Made by a program: the position numbers and the translations under genes. Of a stretch of 49,796 bases of DNA, positions 1 to 7,771 are shown one piece after another. Below the pieces are notes generated by a model. It worked only from the letters and a program-made list of their open reading frames with translations. It was not told where the DNA came from and did not search any database. The stretch is from assembly GCA_947632385.1 (NCBI GenBank), contig CANRPD010000012.1, positions 1 through 49,796 of the forward strand, given 5' to 3'. Source of the DNA: an uncultured Clostridia bacterium. Its GTDB lineage: Bacteria; Bacillota; Clostridia; Oscillospirales; Acutalibacteraceae. Every line of letters begins with the position of its first letter. The first letter of the stretch is position 1.

Positions 1-67
1 CGCCCCCGGGGGGCGAAGCCGCCCGGGGGGCCGCGCCGCAGGCGCGGCGCGCGGCGAGCCGGCGGGC
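1..67. repeat. GC-rich inverted repeats, possible 3' part of a cloverleaf element
   Basis: The first 67 bases are almost entirely G and C and fold into hairpins. One is an 8-bp stem at 30-37/41-48 with loop GCA. An imperfect hairpin at 3-29 carries a GGG bulge. Bases 54-67 begin with GCGAG, the same bases that start the 3' outer strand of the cloverleaf elements at 4908, 17120 and 17847. The matching 5' strand would lie upstream of the window. This is a weaker case than the complete elements because bases 49-53 stay unpaired. Confidence 0.4.
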
Positions 68-141
68 AGCAGGCATTGGCGGGGAGCCGCAGCGCCCACC
101 CGAGGTCGGGCGGAATATTTGGAGGAAAGTGCAAAATCCCC

Positions 142-170
142 TTGAAAAAAGCGGCGTTCTGGTATACAAT
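142..170 (+). promoter_or_regulatory. sigma-A-type promoter of pgk
   Basis: TTGAAA at 142-147 and TACAAT at 165-170 are separated by 17 bases, close to the vegetative sigma-A consensus. Transcription would start near 177, giving a leader of about 70 bases before pgk. Nothing else gene-like was seen in 68-244. Confidence 0.7.
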
Positions 171-244
171 ATGGGGTGGAAAAAATTTCCGCCCTGCGGA
201 TCCCGCCAGCGGAAAGAATTTGATACCGAAGGAGTGCGAAGAGC

Positions 245-1438
245 ATGAACTATCTCAACAAGAAGACGGTAGAAGACATCGACGTTGCCGGCAAGCGGGT
301 CCTGGTCCGCTGCGATTTCAACGTCCCCTTCGCCGAGGACGGCAGCATTGCCGACCCCAAGCGCATCAATGAGGCCCTGAAGACCATCCGGTACCTGGTG
401 GACCACAAGGCGAAGGTCATCCTGTGCTCTCATCTGGGCCGCCCCAAGGGCGAGTTCAACCCCAAGTATTCCCTGGCTCCGGTGGCAGCCTATCTCTCTC
501 AGGCCCTGGGCCAGGAAGTGAAGATGGCGGCCGACGTCATCGGCGAGAGCGCCAAGAGCATTGCCGCTTCCCTGCAGGACGGCGAAGTGGAGCTCATCGA
601 GAATGTGCGCTTCCACAATGAGGAGACCAAGAACGATCCCGCTTTTGCCAAGGAGCTGGCTTCCATGGCGGAGATCTATGTCAACGACGCGTTCGGCACC
701 GCCCACCGCGCCCATGCCTCCACCGAGGGCGTTTCCCACTATCTGCCCGCCGTGTGCGGCTATCTGATCCAGAAGGAGATCACCGTCATGGGCGGCGCGC
801 TCACCGACCCCAAGCGGCCCTTCGTGGCCATTCTGGGCGGCGCAAAGGTCTCCGACAAGATCGGCGTCATCAACAACCTGATCAGCAAGGTGGACACCCT
901 GATCATCGGCGGCGGCATGGCCTACACCTTCTTCAAGGCCATGGGCTATGAGATCGGCACATCCATCTGCGAAGAGGACAAGGTGGATCTGGCCAAGCAG
1001 ACCATGGAGAACGCCAAGAAGAACGGTGTGCAGTTCCTGCTGCCTGTGGACACCAAGGTGGGCAAGGAATATGCCGCTGACACCGAGGCCAAGGTGGTGG
1101 ATTCCGACCAGCTGCCGGCCGACTGGATGGGTCTGGACATCGGCCCCAAGAGCGTGGAGGCCTTCACCCAGGCGATCCAGGGCGCGGGCACCGTGGTGTG
1201 GAACGGCCCCATGGGCGTCTCCGAGTGGGAGAACTTTGCCCAGGGCACCATCGGCGTGGCCAAGGCAGTGGCTGAGAGCGGCGCCATCTCCATCATCGGC
1301 GGCGGCGACTCCGCAGCGGCTGTGGAGAAGCTGGGCTTTGCCGACAAGATGACCCACATCTCCACCGGCGGCGGCGCTTCTCTGGAATTCCTGGAGGGCC
1401 TGGAGCTGCCCGGCATCGCCTGCCTCAACGAGAAATAA
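245..1438 (+). CDS. pgk: phosphoglycerate kinase
   Basis: Cytosolic glycolytic enzyme that moves the acyl phosphate of 1,3-bisphosphoglycerate to ADP, giving ATP and 3-phosphoglycerate. The 397-residue length matches the bacterial family. Near the N-terminus lies RCDFNVP, followed by the substrate-binding SHLGRPKG. The C-terminal half carries GGGDSAAA and STGGGASLE, the nucleotide-binding segments. An AAGGAG site precedes the ATG by a normal distance. It is first of a run with tpiA and gpmI on the same strand, has its own sigma-A-like promoter at 142-170, and is followed by a hairpin with a T-run that probably reduces read-through into tpiA. Confidence 0.97.
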   Translation: MNYLNKKTVEDIDVAGKRVLVRCDFNVPFAEDGSIADPKRINEALKTIRYLVDHKAKVILCSHLGRPKGEFNPKYSLAPVAAYLSQALGQEVKMAADVIGESAKSIAASLQDGEVELIENVRFHNEETKNDPAFAKELASMAEIYVNDAFGTAHRAHASTEGVSHYLPAVCGYLIQKEITVMGGALTDPKRPFVAILGGAKVSDKIGVINNLISKVDTLIIGGGMAYTFFKAMGYEIGTSICEEDKVDLAKQTMENAKKNGVQFLLPVDTKVGKEYAADTEAKVVDSDQLPADWMGLDIGPKSVEAFTQAIQGAGTVVWNGPMGVSEWENFAQGTIGVAKAVAESGAISIIGGGDSAAAVEKLGFADKMTHISTGGGASLEFLEGLELPGIACLNEK

Positions 1439-1447
1439 GTCTGAGCT

Positions 1448-1481
1448 GAAAAGGGCGGGGCGTCGAACTCCGCCCTTTTTT
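1448..1481 (+). terminator. intrinsic terminator after pgk
   Basis: A 9-bp stem (AAAGGGCGG at 1450-1458 with CCGCCCTTT at 1470-1478) is followed by a run of T. It lies 10 bases after the pgk stop and before tpiA, so it may act as a partial terminator setting the ratio of pgk to tpiA mRNA. Confidence 0.75.
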
Positions 1482-1512
1482 CAAAATCACCTGTCAGAAA
1501 GGATGTTCTGTC

Positions 1513-2283
1513 ATGAATAAAGCCGTTCGGAAAGCCGTTATCGCCGGCAACTGGAAAATGAACAAGACCCCCGCCGAGGCCAAGGAGCTGATCCAGGCCA
1601 TTGCCCCCCTGGTGCAGGATGCGGGATGCGAAGTCGTGGCGTGCACGCCCTTTGTGGACCTGGCCGCGGCCCAGGAGGCTGCCCAAGGCACCAACATCCG
1701 CATCGGTGCGGAGAACTGCCACTGGGCTGTCAGCGGTGCGTTTACCGGAGAAGTTTCCGCCCAGATGCTCCAGAGTATGGGCATCGACATCGTCATCATC
1801 GGCCACAGCGAGCGCCGGCAGTACTTCGGCGAGACCGACGTCACCGTGCACGACCGGGTGCGGGCGGCGCTGGATGCGGGGCTCACCGTGATCCTGTGCG
1901 TGGGCGAGACCCTGGAGCAGCGGGAACAGGGCATCACCGGAGAGCTGGTGGCCCTGCAGACCAAGATTGCCTTGGGCGGCGTGACCCCCGAGGAGCTCCA
2001 GCGGATCATCATCGCCTATGAGCCCGTGTGGGCCATCGGCACCGGCAAGACCGCCACGGCCCTGCAGGCCAACGAGGTCTGCCACCTGATCCGGGAAGTC
2101 ATCGCCCAGTTGTACGGCGAACAGGCCGCCGAGGCCTTCACCATCCAGTACGGCGGCAGCATGAACGCCGGCAACGCTGCAGAGCTGCTGGCCCAGCCCG
2201 ATGTGGACGGCGGGCTCATCGGCGGGGCTTCCCTGAAGCCCGCGGACTTTGCGGCCATCGTTCGGGCAGCCACGGAAGGCTGA
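1513..2283 (+). CDS. tpiA: triosephosphate isomerase
   Basis: Interconverts dihydroxyacetone phosphate and glyceraldehyde 3-phosphate in the cytosol. The 256-residue protein has the expected TIM-barrel landmarks: NWKMNKT with the catalytic Lys near residue 15, IIGHSERR with the electrophilic His, AYEPVWAIGTG with the catalytic Glu and the flexible loop, and the phosphate-binding QYGGS and GGASL segments. An AAAGGA site lies before the ATG. It sits between pgk and gpmI; a structured GC-rich stretch separates it from gpmI. Confidence 0.97.
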   Translation: MNKAVRKAVIAGNWKMNKTPAEAKELIQAIAPLVQDAGCEVVACTPFVDLAAAQEAAQGTNIRIGAENCHWAVSGAFTGEVSAQMLQSMGIDIVIIGHSERRQYFGETDVTVHDRVRAALDAGLTVILCVGETLEQREQGITGELVALQTKIALGGVTPEELQRIIIAYEPVWAIGTGKTATALQANEVCHLIREVIAQLYGEQAAEAFTIQYGGSMNAGNAAELLAQPDVDGGLIGGASLKPADFAAIVRAATEG

Positions 2284-2311
2284 GGCCCCGAGAGCAGGAA
2301 CCAGACCGACA

Positions 2312-2388
2312 GCCGCAGGGGCTTTCGGCCCCAGGGGCGAAAGCCCGGGGCAGGGCCCGCCGCGCCGCCCAGCGGCGCGGACTGCGGC
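2312..2388. repeat. nested inverted repeat between tpiA and gpmI
   Basis: GCCGCAG at 2312-2318 pairs with CTGCGGC at 2382-2388 and encloses two hairpins. One has a 9-bp stem (2319-2327/2338-2346); the other is CCGCGCCGC/GCGGCGCGG (2360-2368/2372-2380) with loop CCA. Thirteen bases between them are unpaired, so the plan resembles the cloverleaf elements but is less perfect. It may influence mRNA stability or gpmI translation, as it ends 24 bases before the gpmI start. Confidence 0.5.
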
Positions 2389-2412
2389 GAGGAGAAAGGA
2401 AGAAACGATTCA

Positions 2413-3924
2413 ATGAAAAAAACGCTGGTTTTGATGATCCTGGATGGGTTCGGCATCGCGCCGGAGGAGGGCAACGCCATCGTGGCGGCCAAGAAGCCCA
2501 ACCTGGACCGTATTTTGAAAGAAAACCCCGTGACCAAGATCGGCGCCTCCGGGCTGGACGTGGGCCTGCCGGACGGCCAGATGGGCAACAGCGAGGTGGG
2601 ACACACCAACATCGGCGCGGGCCGGGTGGTCTATCAGATGCTGGTGAAGATCACCAAGGACATCGAGGACGGCGTGTTCTTTGAGAACCCCGCCCTGGTG
2701 GCCGCTATGGAGAATTGTCAGCAGAACCACTCCACGCTGCACCTGATGGGCCTGGTGTCCGACGGCGGCGTGCACTCTCACCAGAAGCACCTGTACGGTC
2801 TGCTGGAAATGGCCAAGCGCCACGGCCTCAGCAAGGTGTATGTCCACGCGCTCTTAGACGGCCGGGACGTGCCGCCTACCTCTGGGGCGGACTACATGCA
2901 GGAGCTGTGCGACGAGATCCAGAAGATCGGCGTGGGCAAGGTGGCCACGGTGCAGGGCCGGTATTACGGCATGGACCGCGACCGCGCCTGGGACCGGGAG
3001 GAAAAAGGCTATGCCGCCCTGGTCTACGGCGAGGGCGTCCGGGCCAACGACCCGGTGCAGGCCATTCGGGACAGCTATGAGAACGGCGTCACCGACGAGT
3101 TCATGCTGCCCACGGTCATCGACCCCGAAGGCACGGTGCAGGCCAACGACTCGGTGGTGTTCTTCAACTTCCGGCCGGACCGCGCCCGGCAGATCACCCG
3201 GGCCTTTGTGGATCCCGAGTTCGACGGCTTTGAACGCCGGAAGGGCTTCTTTCCGGTGCACTTTGTGTGCATGGCTCAGTACGACGCCGCCATGCCCAAC
3301 GTCACCGTGGCCTATCCCCCGGAGAGCCTGGACAACACCTTCGGCGAATACCTCTCCAAGCAGGGCATGACCCAGCTGCGCATCGCCGAGACCCAGAAAT
3401 ATGCCCACGTCACCTTCTTCTTCAACGGCGGCGTGGAGAAGCAGTACCCCGGCGAGGACCGCATTTTGGTGGACTCCCCCAACGTGGCCACCTTCGATCT
3501 CAAGCCCGAGATGAGCGCCTATGAGGTCACCGACAAGATGGTGGAGGCGGTAAAATCCGGCAAGTACGACGCGCTGATCCTCAACTACGCCAACTGCGAC
3601 ATGGTGGGCCACACCGGCGTCTTCGAGGCGGCCGTGAAGGCCGTGGAGGCCGTGGACACCTGCGTGGGACGCGTGGAGGCCGCTGTGAAGGAGATGGGCG
3701 GGTGCATCCTGCTCACCGCCGACCACGGCAACGCCGACAAGATGGTGGACGAGGACGGCGAGCCCTTCACCGCGCACACCACCAACCCGGTGCCCTTCTG
3801 CGTCATCAACCACCCCTGCACCCTGCGTGCCGGCGGGCGGCTTGCCGACATCGCGCCCACGATGCTGAAGGTCCTGGGTCTCCCCCAGCCGCCGGAGATG
3901 ACTGGGGAATCGCTGATCGTGTAA
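2413..3924 (+). CDS. gpmI: 2,3-bisphosphoglycerate-independent phosphoglycerate mutase
   Basis: Metal-dependent (usually Mn) phosphoglycerate mutase of the alkaline phosphatase superfamily, converting 3-phosphoglycerate to 2-phosphoglycerate. The 503 residues fit the usual length of about 510. ILDGFG at the N-terminus supplies a metal Asp, and NSEVGH holds the catalytic Ser. SDGGVHSH, LDGRD and FNFRPDRARQ bind substrate, and the C-terminal NYANCDMVGHTG and TADHGNAD carry the second set of metal ligands. A GGAGAAAGGA stretch precedes the ATG. It is last in the pgk-tpiA-gpmI run and ends in a strong terminator. Confidence 0.97.
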   Translation: MKKTLVLMILDGFGIAPEEGNAIVAAKKPNLDRILKENPVTKIGASGLDVGLPDGQMGNSEVGHTNIGAGRVVYQMLVKITKDIEDGVFFENPALVAAMENCQQNHSTLHLMGLVSDGGVHSHQKHLYGLLEMAKRHGLSKVYVHALLDGRDVPPTSGADYMQELCDEIQKIGVGKVATVQGRYYGMDRDRAWDREEKGYAALVYGEGVRANDPVQAIRDSYENGVTDEFMLPTVIDPEGTVQANDSVVFFNFRPDRARQITRAFVDPEFDGFERRKGFFPVHFVCMAQYDAAMPNVTVAYPPESLDNTFGEYLSKQGMTQLRIAETQKYAHVTFFFNGGVEKQYPGEDRILVDSPNVATFDLKPEMSAYEVTDKMVEAVKSGKYDALILNYANCDMVGHTGVFEAAVKAVEAVDTCVGRVEAAVKEMGGCILLTADHGNADKMVDEDGEPFTAHTTNPVPFCVINHPCTLRAGGRLADIAPTMLKVLGLPQPPEMTGESLIV

Positions 3925-3953
3925 TTTATGGTTTGACATTTGCAGCGTACAGA

Positions 3954-3990
3954 AACGCCCTCCCGCGCCAAGCGTGGGAGGGCGTTTTTT
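3954..3990 (+). terminator. intrinsic terminator after gpmI
   Basis: An 11-bp stem (AACGCCCTCCC with GGGAGGGCGTT, 3954-3964/3976-3986) is followed by TTTTTT. It closes the glycolytic run. Confidence 0.9.
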
Positions 3991-4070
3991 CACTGCACTG
4001 GAGGCGAAAACCGCAAAGACCGGTCGAACAGAGGCGAAGTGGGATATATCTGTTCGACCAAAAACGTATT

Positions 4071-4232
4071 CTATTTCCTACTCCTGTAAAACTGAAAACA
4101 AATGATGCAGAAAAGACATGGAAGGACTGCATACCCGGCATTTACTTGTCCGTGATGGATCATGACATACGCAGCACCAAGCAATGTGAGTAGCAAGAAA
4201 AGAATGCCTAAAATCAATGCCGCTCTTTTCAT
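4071..4232 (-). CDS. small two-helix membrane peptide (53 aa)
   Basis: A short reading frame downstream of the GNAT gene on the same strand. It starts with ATG at 4232, seven bases after GAGGAG, and ends with TAG at 4071. The protein begins MKRAALILG and consists of two hydrophobic stretches (about residues 4-23 and 33-48) joined by a polar turn (HHGQVNAG), with a basic tail RSRK. Two cysteines lie in the second helix. Its DNA is markedly more AT-rich than the surrounding genes, suggesting recent acquisition with or without the GNAT gene. No family recognised; the call rests on the ribosome binding site and coherent hydrophobicity. Confidence 0.6.
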   Translation of the reverse strand: MKRAALILGILFLLLTLLGAAYVMIHHGQVNAGYAVLPCLFCIICFQFYRSRK

Positions 4233-4338
4233 GGATGTTCTCCTCAAACGCCGATTAGCTTATTTCTTAAAAAACACGTTTCTAAAGAGTTTTCCGGCGA
4301 CTCAACAAATGGGAATTTGGTCGTGCAAGGCAGAACGC

Positions 4339-4854
4339 TCACTGCAAGTTCAGCTTATAGTAGTGGGCATCAAAATAGGTTTCTTCTCCCCATTTTTTAT
4401 AGCGCGTTTTTCGGTCCGGCAAAAACCCGAATTTGCGAAGCAGCGCTACCGACGCAAGATTGCAGTCTGCCACTTCTCCCGTGATGGACTTGCCGCCCTG
4501 CGCCTGGACCCAGCGAATGATCGCCTCCACCATTTCGGTGCCCAGGCCCTCCTTCCAATGGTCCTTGGCAATACAATAGCCGATATCGTAATTCCCGTTT
4601 TCAGGGAAGATGCAGCAGGTGCCCACAGGCGTACCGTCCGCTTTCCATTCGGCAATCAGATAGTATCCCTCGGGGTTGTCTTCCATCTCATCCACACATT
4701 TGAGATATGCTGCATCCATGTTCTCACGGATTGGGTCGCTCATATACTTTCCGTTTTCTTTGTCTCCCCAGAGGGACAGCGTAAAGTCTTTATCGGACTG
4801 CCGCCAGGAACGGATGGTCAACCGGGGCGTTTCCAGGTTCTTAGTCAAAAGCAT
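4339..4854 (-). CDS. GNAT family N-acetyltransferase (RimJ/RimL-like)
   Basis: A 171-residue acetyltransferase. The N-terminal LETPRLTIRSW is typical of the RimJ/RimL-type GNAT_3 group that acetylates ribosomal proteins or small molecules. The acetyl-CoA segment appears as IAKDHWKEGLGTEM, though the usual Q/RxxGxG/A loop is slightly altered. NLASVALLRKFGF is the standard C-terminal helix. Start chosen at the ATG at 4854 because AAGGAGA lies seven bases upstream; an in-frame start 45 bases earlier lacks this. Substrate unknown. It precedes the 53-residue membrane peptide, with which it may form an operon. Confidence 0.85.
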   Translation of the reverse strand: MLLTKNLETPRLTIRSWRQSDKDFTLSLWGDKENGKYMSDPIRENMDAAYLKCVDEMEDNPEGYYLIAEWKADGTPVGTCCIFPENGNYDIGYCIAKDHWKEGLGTEMVEAIIRWVQAQGGKSITGEVADCNLASVALLRKFGFLPDRKTRYKKWGEETYFDAHYYKLNLQ

Positions 4855-4907
4855 CGTGTTTCTCCTTGTATGTCGATGTGGGGGGATCGTCTGGCGCACG
4901 GCACTGC

Positions 4908-4996
4908 GCCCGCCTCGCCGCCCCGCTTCTTTGAAGCGGGGCGCGGGCCGCCTGCGGCGGCACGCCGCCGGTCGAAGACCGGCGGGCGAGGCGGGC
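4908..4996. repeat. cloverleaf inverted-repeat element (copy 3, divergent sequence)
   Basis: Four helices fit together with no unpaired base between them. The outer stem is 11 bp (4908-4918 with 4986-4996). Arm 1 is 11 bp with loop TTT (4919-4943). Arm 2 has a GCCGCC/GGCGGC core with loop TGC and one G-A mismatch (4944-4964). Arm 3 is 9 bp with loop GAA (4965-4985). The junction-closing bases CTCGC/GCGAG match the elements at 17120 and 17847, but the arms differ. It lies between the end of the XRE-regulator gene and the start of the GNAT gene. Confidence 0.7.
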
Positions 4997-5010
4997 CCGG
5001 CGGCATGCGC

Positions 5011-5988
5011 TCATTTGCGGTCGCGCAGCAAATTCACCACCGCCAGGAATACCGGGAACAGCACCGCCATCACCGGCCAGATGGGCCAGGTGGCATCCCA
5101 GCGGTGGGTGAGGAAGCTCACTGTCAGATACGCGGCCAGGGTCAGGCACCAGTAGACGATGCTAACACCCTCGTTCTTCCGATCCAGCACCTTCTTTTTT
5201 CGGGTGTAGTCCTCCTCCTGGAGGAGGATCTGGAAGCTGCCCCAGACGGTACTCACCCGCACGATGTAGTACACCCCCACCGCCACCACCGCGAGGAGCA
5301 CGCCCACCGACGCCGTGACCAGGGGCTCGCCCTTTTCGCCAAAGCAGGAGACCCCCAACACCGGCACCACGGATAGGATGCAAAGCACCACCCCCAGGGT
5401 AAGCCCCCGAGAATGGGTGCCTTCGTACTGTTCCCGGCGGGCGCGGACCATGGCATCCACGCCGTAGAGGGTCTCGAAGGGCTCCTTCTCCAGATATTCA
5501 TAGGGGCCTGTGCGGCTGCCCGACGCGATGAACAGCGCCACCCCGGCGGCAACGAATCCCAACAGCAGGATGATCCCCAGGGCCACTGCGGCATTCTCGC
5601 TGAGGGCAAAGCCCGGCAGGACCGTGAGACCGCTGAGAACGAGCAGACACACCGGCGACAGGACACAGAACAACGCCCCCATGGCCACCCGCCGGGCTTC
5701 CTCCGCTTTCACTGTGAGGAAGGCAGAAGCCTCCTCCATGGTCACCACACGACCGGGCGCGTCCATGGCCGGGGCAGGCTCCGCCTCTCCCAGCTCGTCC
5801 TTGAGGAGATAGTCCGTGGTGACGCCGAACAACCGGGAAAGGGCCAGCACCTTGTCCAGATCGGGAATGGACTGGGCCCCTTCCCATTTGGAGACCGCCT
5901 GCCGGGACACGCCCAGCTGCTCCGCCAGTTCTTCCTGCGACCAGCCGCTTTTCTTGCGCAACTGGATCAGCTTGTCTGCAAAGATCAT
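5011..5988 (-). CDS. XRE-family transcriptional regulator with C-terminal membrane domain
   Basis: A 325-residue protein with an N-terminal Cro/C1-type helix-turn-helix (about residues 7-60; SQEELAEQLGVSRQAVSKWE) followed by a linker and about six hydrophobic segments from residue 105 onward. Such membrane-anchored XRE proteins are common in clostridia and are thought to sense envelope state or an exported partner, but the signal here is unknown. ATG at 5988 is preceded by AAGGGGG. The downstream gap holds the cloverleaf element at 4908-4996, and upstream lies a gap of about 120 bases in which no other gene was seen. Confidence 0.85.
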   Translation of the reverse strand: MIFADKLIQLRKKSGWSQEELAEQLGVSRQAVSKWEGAQSIPDLDKVLALSRLFGVTTDYLLKDELGEAEPAPAMDAPGRVVTMEEASAFLTVKAEEARRVAMGALFCVLSPVCLLVLSGLTVLPGFALSENAAVALGIILLLGFVAAGVALFIASGSRTGPYEYLEKEPFETLYGVDAMVRARREQYEGTHSRGLTLGVVLCILSVVPVLGVSCFGEKGEPLVTASVGVLLAVVAVGVYYIVRVSTVWGSFQILLQEEDYTRKKKVLDRKNEGVSIVYWCLTLAAYLTVSFLTHRWDATWPIWPVMAVLFPVFLAVVNLLRDRK

Positions 5989-6112
5989 GATGAATCCCCC
6001 TTGGAGTTGATGCCCTCATCTTACCACAGGAGGCGGTGGAAGACCACCAATCCGGCCTGTCAATTTGTCAACGGGCGGTTGCGGCAGGCGGATCCCGGTC
6101 CGGTCCGGCCGT

Positions 6113-6430
6113 TCACTTCTCGATAAACTTCACCGCCGTGCCGTAGGCGATCACCTCGGCGGCGCCCTGCATGATGGCCGAGGAGGCATAGCGGACGCAC
6201 ACAATGGCGTCGGCCCCCAGGGATTCGGCCTCCTCCACCATGCGCTTGGTGGCCAGCGCCCGAGCCTCGTTCATCATCTGATTGTAGGCCTTCAGTTCCC
6301 CGCCCACCAGGGTCTTAAAGCTCTGGCTGATATCCTTGCCGATATTCTTGGATTGGACCGTACTGCCCTTGACCATGGTCAGGGTCTCCAGTTCCTTGCC
6401 GCTGATCGTTTCAGTAGTGACTAAGATCAT
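6113..6430 (-). CDS. YbjQ/UPF0145 family protein
   Basis: A 105-residue protein of the YbjQ family (E. coli YbjQ is 107 residues), once called a heavy-metal-binding domain from its fold; the function is not established. Typical segments are VTTETISGKE near the start, the central VKGSTVQSKNIGKD, and GADAIVCVRY near the end. Start taken at the ATG at 6430, with AAAGGTG upstream; a GTG three codons earlier is possible. It overlaps the end of the small membrane protein gene by 20 bases, so the hydrolase, membrane protein and this gene look co-transcribed. Confidence 0.85.
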   Translation of the reverse strand: MILVTTETISGKELETLTMVKGSTVQSKNIGKDISQSFKTLVGGELKAYNQMMNEARALATKRMVEEAESLGADAIVCVRYASSAIMQGAAEVIAYGTAVKFIEK

Positions 6431-6662
6431 CTTCCTCACCTTTCTTGATTTCGCGGATCCTCTCCACGCAGACCTTGATCATCACCCCAGCCAGTACCAG
6501 GGGCAGCACGCCCAGCAGGACCTTCCACACTCCGGGCAGGAAGGCCAGCAGCAGGCCGAAATAGGCCGCGTAATAGAGGATCACCAGCACCGATATGACC
6601 ACCGGCGCCACCATTTTTCTTCTGTGCAGGCGGGTCTGCTCCGCCCGGTCCTCCGGTCTCAT
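6411..6662 (-). CDS. small membrane protein, two predicted helices
   Basis: An 83-residue protein with a basic N-terminal tail (residues 1-18), two hydrophobic helices (about 20-42 and 44-64) and a charged C-terminal end. No family recognised. The ATG at 6662 overlaps the TGA of the upstream alpha/beta hydrolase (ATGA), pointing to coupled translation, and its 3' end overlaps the YbjQ-like gene. An earlier in-frame GTG at 6674 is less likely because the ATGA overlap marks the start. Confidence 0.75.
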   Translation of the reverse strand: MRPEDRAEQTRLHRRKMVAPVVISVLVILYYAAYFGLLLAFLPGVWKVLLGVLPLVLAGVMIKVCVERIREIKKGEEDDLSHY

Positions 6663-7600
6663 TCTCCCACGCACCTGCGGATAAAGGCCTCCACGATGTC
6701 CAGCATCTGCTCGGTCCAGAACTCTGCCCCGCCGTGGTCCGCACCCTGGATGAGGTAGAAGTCCACGGGCTTGCCCGCTGCTCTCAGGGCGTTAAAGAGC
6801 AGCACGCTCTCCTTGCAGTTCACCGTACGGTCCTTGGTGCCGTGGAAGATCAGCACGGGAGCGATCTGGGTCTCAGCGGTGATGTTCTCCTCCACCGACA
6901 TGGCCCGGCGCATCTCGGGATGTTCAAACAGGTTGATGCCTCCGGCCTCCCGGCCCTCGGGGCTGTCGGGCAGGTGATGGTTCGGGGTGCTGGGGTTGCC
7001 GTCCTCCAGCATGACGCTGACGGAGCCATAGTAGTCCACCAATCCCTTGACCTCCGCCGAGATCCCTGGGAAGGCGTTCTCATCGGTGTCGTCGTTGTGG
7101 CGGATGCCGCCGAACATGGCCACATGCCCGCCAGAGGAATCCCCCGCCAGCACGATCTTCTCCGGGTCGATGCCGTACTTCTGGGCATTCTGGCGCAGGA
7201 AGCGCACCGCGTTGCGGGTGTCGATCACCGGAGCCGGGAAGGCCGCGATGCCGCTGTGCCGATACTCCACGATGGCGCAGACAAAGCCTCTGCTGGCCAG
7301 CCGGGCCAGGTCCACCACCCGGCCGTACAGGTACTGCTGGAACCACCCGCTGCCCTGCACGAACACATAGCAGGGAAGCTGCGTCCCCTGTTCCGCGCCG
7401 TTCATAAAGTCATAGGGATGGTTCCGGGTGATGGGGATGAGCAATTGCAGCCGCAGGGGGATGTCCCCCACCTTCATGTACTCCACGTCGTGCAGGTACA
7501 GCACACCCTGCTCGTCCCCGGTCGTAGGGATGAGCTTCGCGCCCTCCACGGGCTCTGTGAATTCGGGGAATTCCGCATACGTCCAATTTTTGATCTCCAT
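6659..7600 (-). CDS. alpha/beta hydrolase (esterase/lipase, BD-FAE-like)
   Basis: A 313-residue cytosolic hydrolase. The nucleophile elbow is GDSSGG, the acid probably the Asp in HGTKDRTVN, and the catalytic His lies in GADHGG. VFVQGSGWFQQ replaces the usual HGGGW oxyanion segment, typical of feruloyl-esterase-like and related carboxylesterases. ATG at 7600 was chosen because AAGGAGG lies nine bases upstream; the longer frame has no such site. It is first of a three-gene leftward operon. A possible promoter (TTGCGT, 17 bases, TATACT) lies upstream. The substrate cannot be told from sequence. Confidence 0.85.
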   Translation of the reverse strand: MEIKNWTYAEFPEFTEPVEGAKLIPTTGDEQGVLYLHDVEYMKVGDIPLRLQLLIPITRNHPYDFMNGAEQGTQLPCYVFVQGSGWFQQYLYGRVVDLARLASRGFVCAIVEYRHSGIAAFPAPVIDTRNAVRFLRQNAQKYGIDPEKIVLAGDSSGGHVAMFGGIRHNDDTDENAFPGISAEVKGLVDYYGSVSVMLEDGNPSTPNHHLPDSPEGREAGGINLFEHPEMRRAMSVEENITAETQIAPVLIFHGTKDRTVNCKESVLLFNALRAAGKPVDFYLIQGADHGGAEFWTEQMLDIVEAFIRRCVGE

Positions 7601-7771
7601 CGAATCAGCCTCCTTTTCCTTGCACCCTGCGGTGCAGATTCTGTCTGTAAGTATACACCCCCAAGGCAGCGCACGCAAGGCTTTTTCGACAAAAGTTCTT
7701 TGAAGGAATTAAATTCTCCTGGGGAAACGGTATACTGTTGATACAACAAGCTCCCGAAAGAAGGTGTGCCG

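Noticed and set aside
4162..5376. Long plus-strand open frame (404 codons)
   Set aside because: It runs antisense to the GNAT and XRE genes, has no ribosome binding site and reads as low-complexity sequence. The minus-strand genes have clear motifs.
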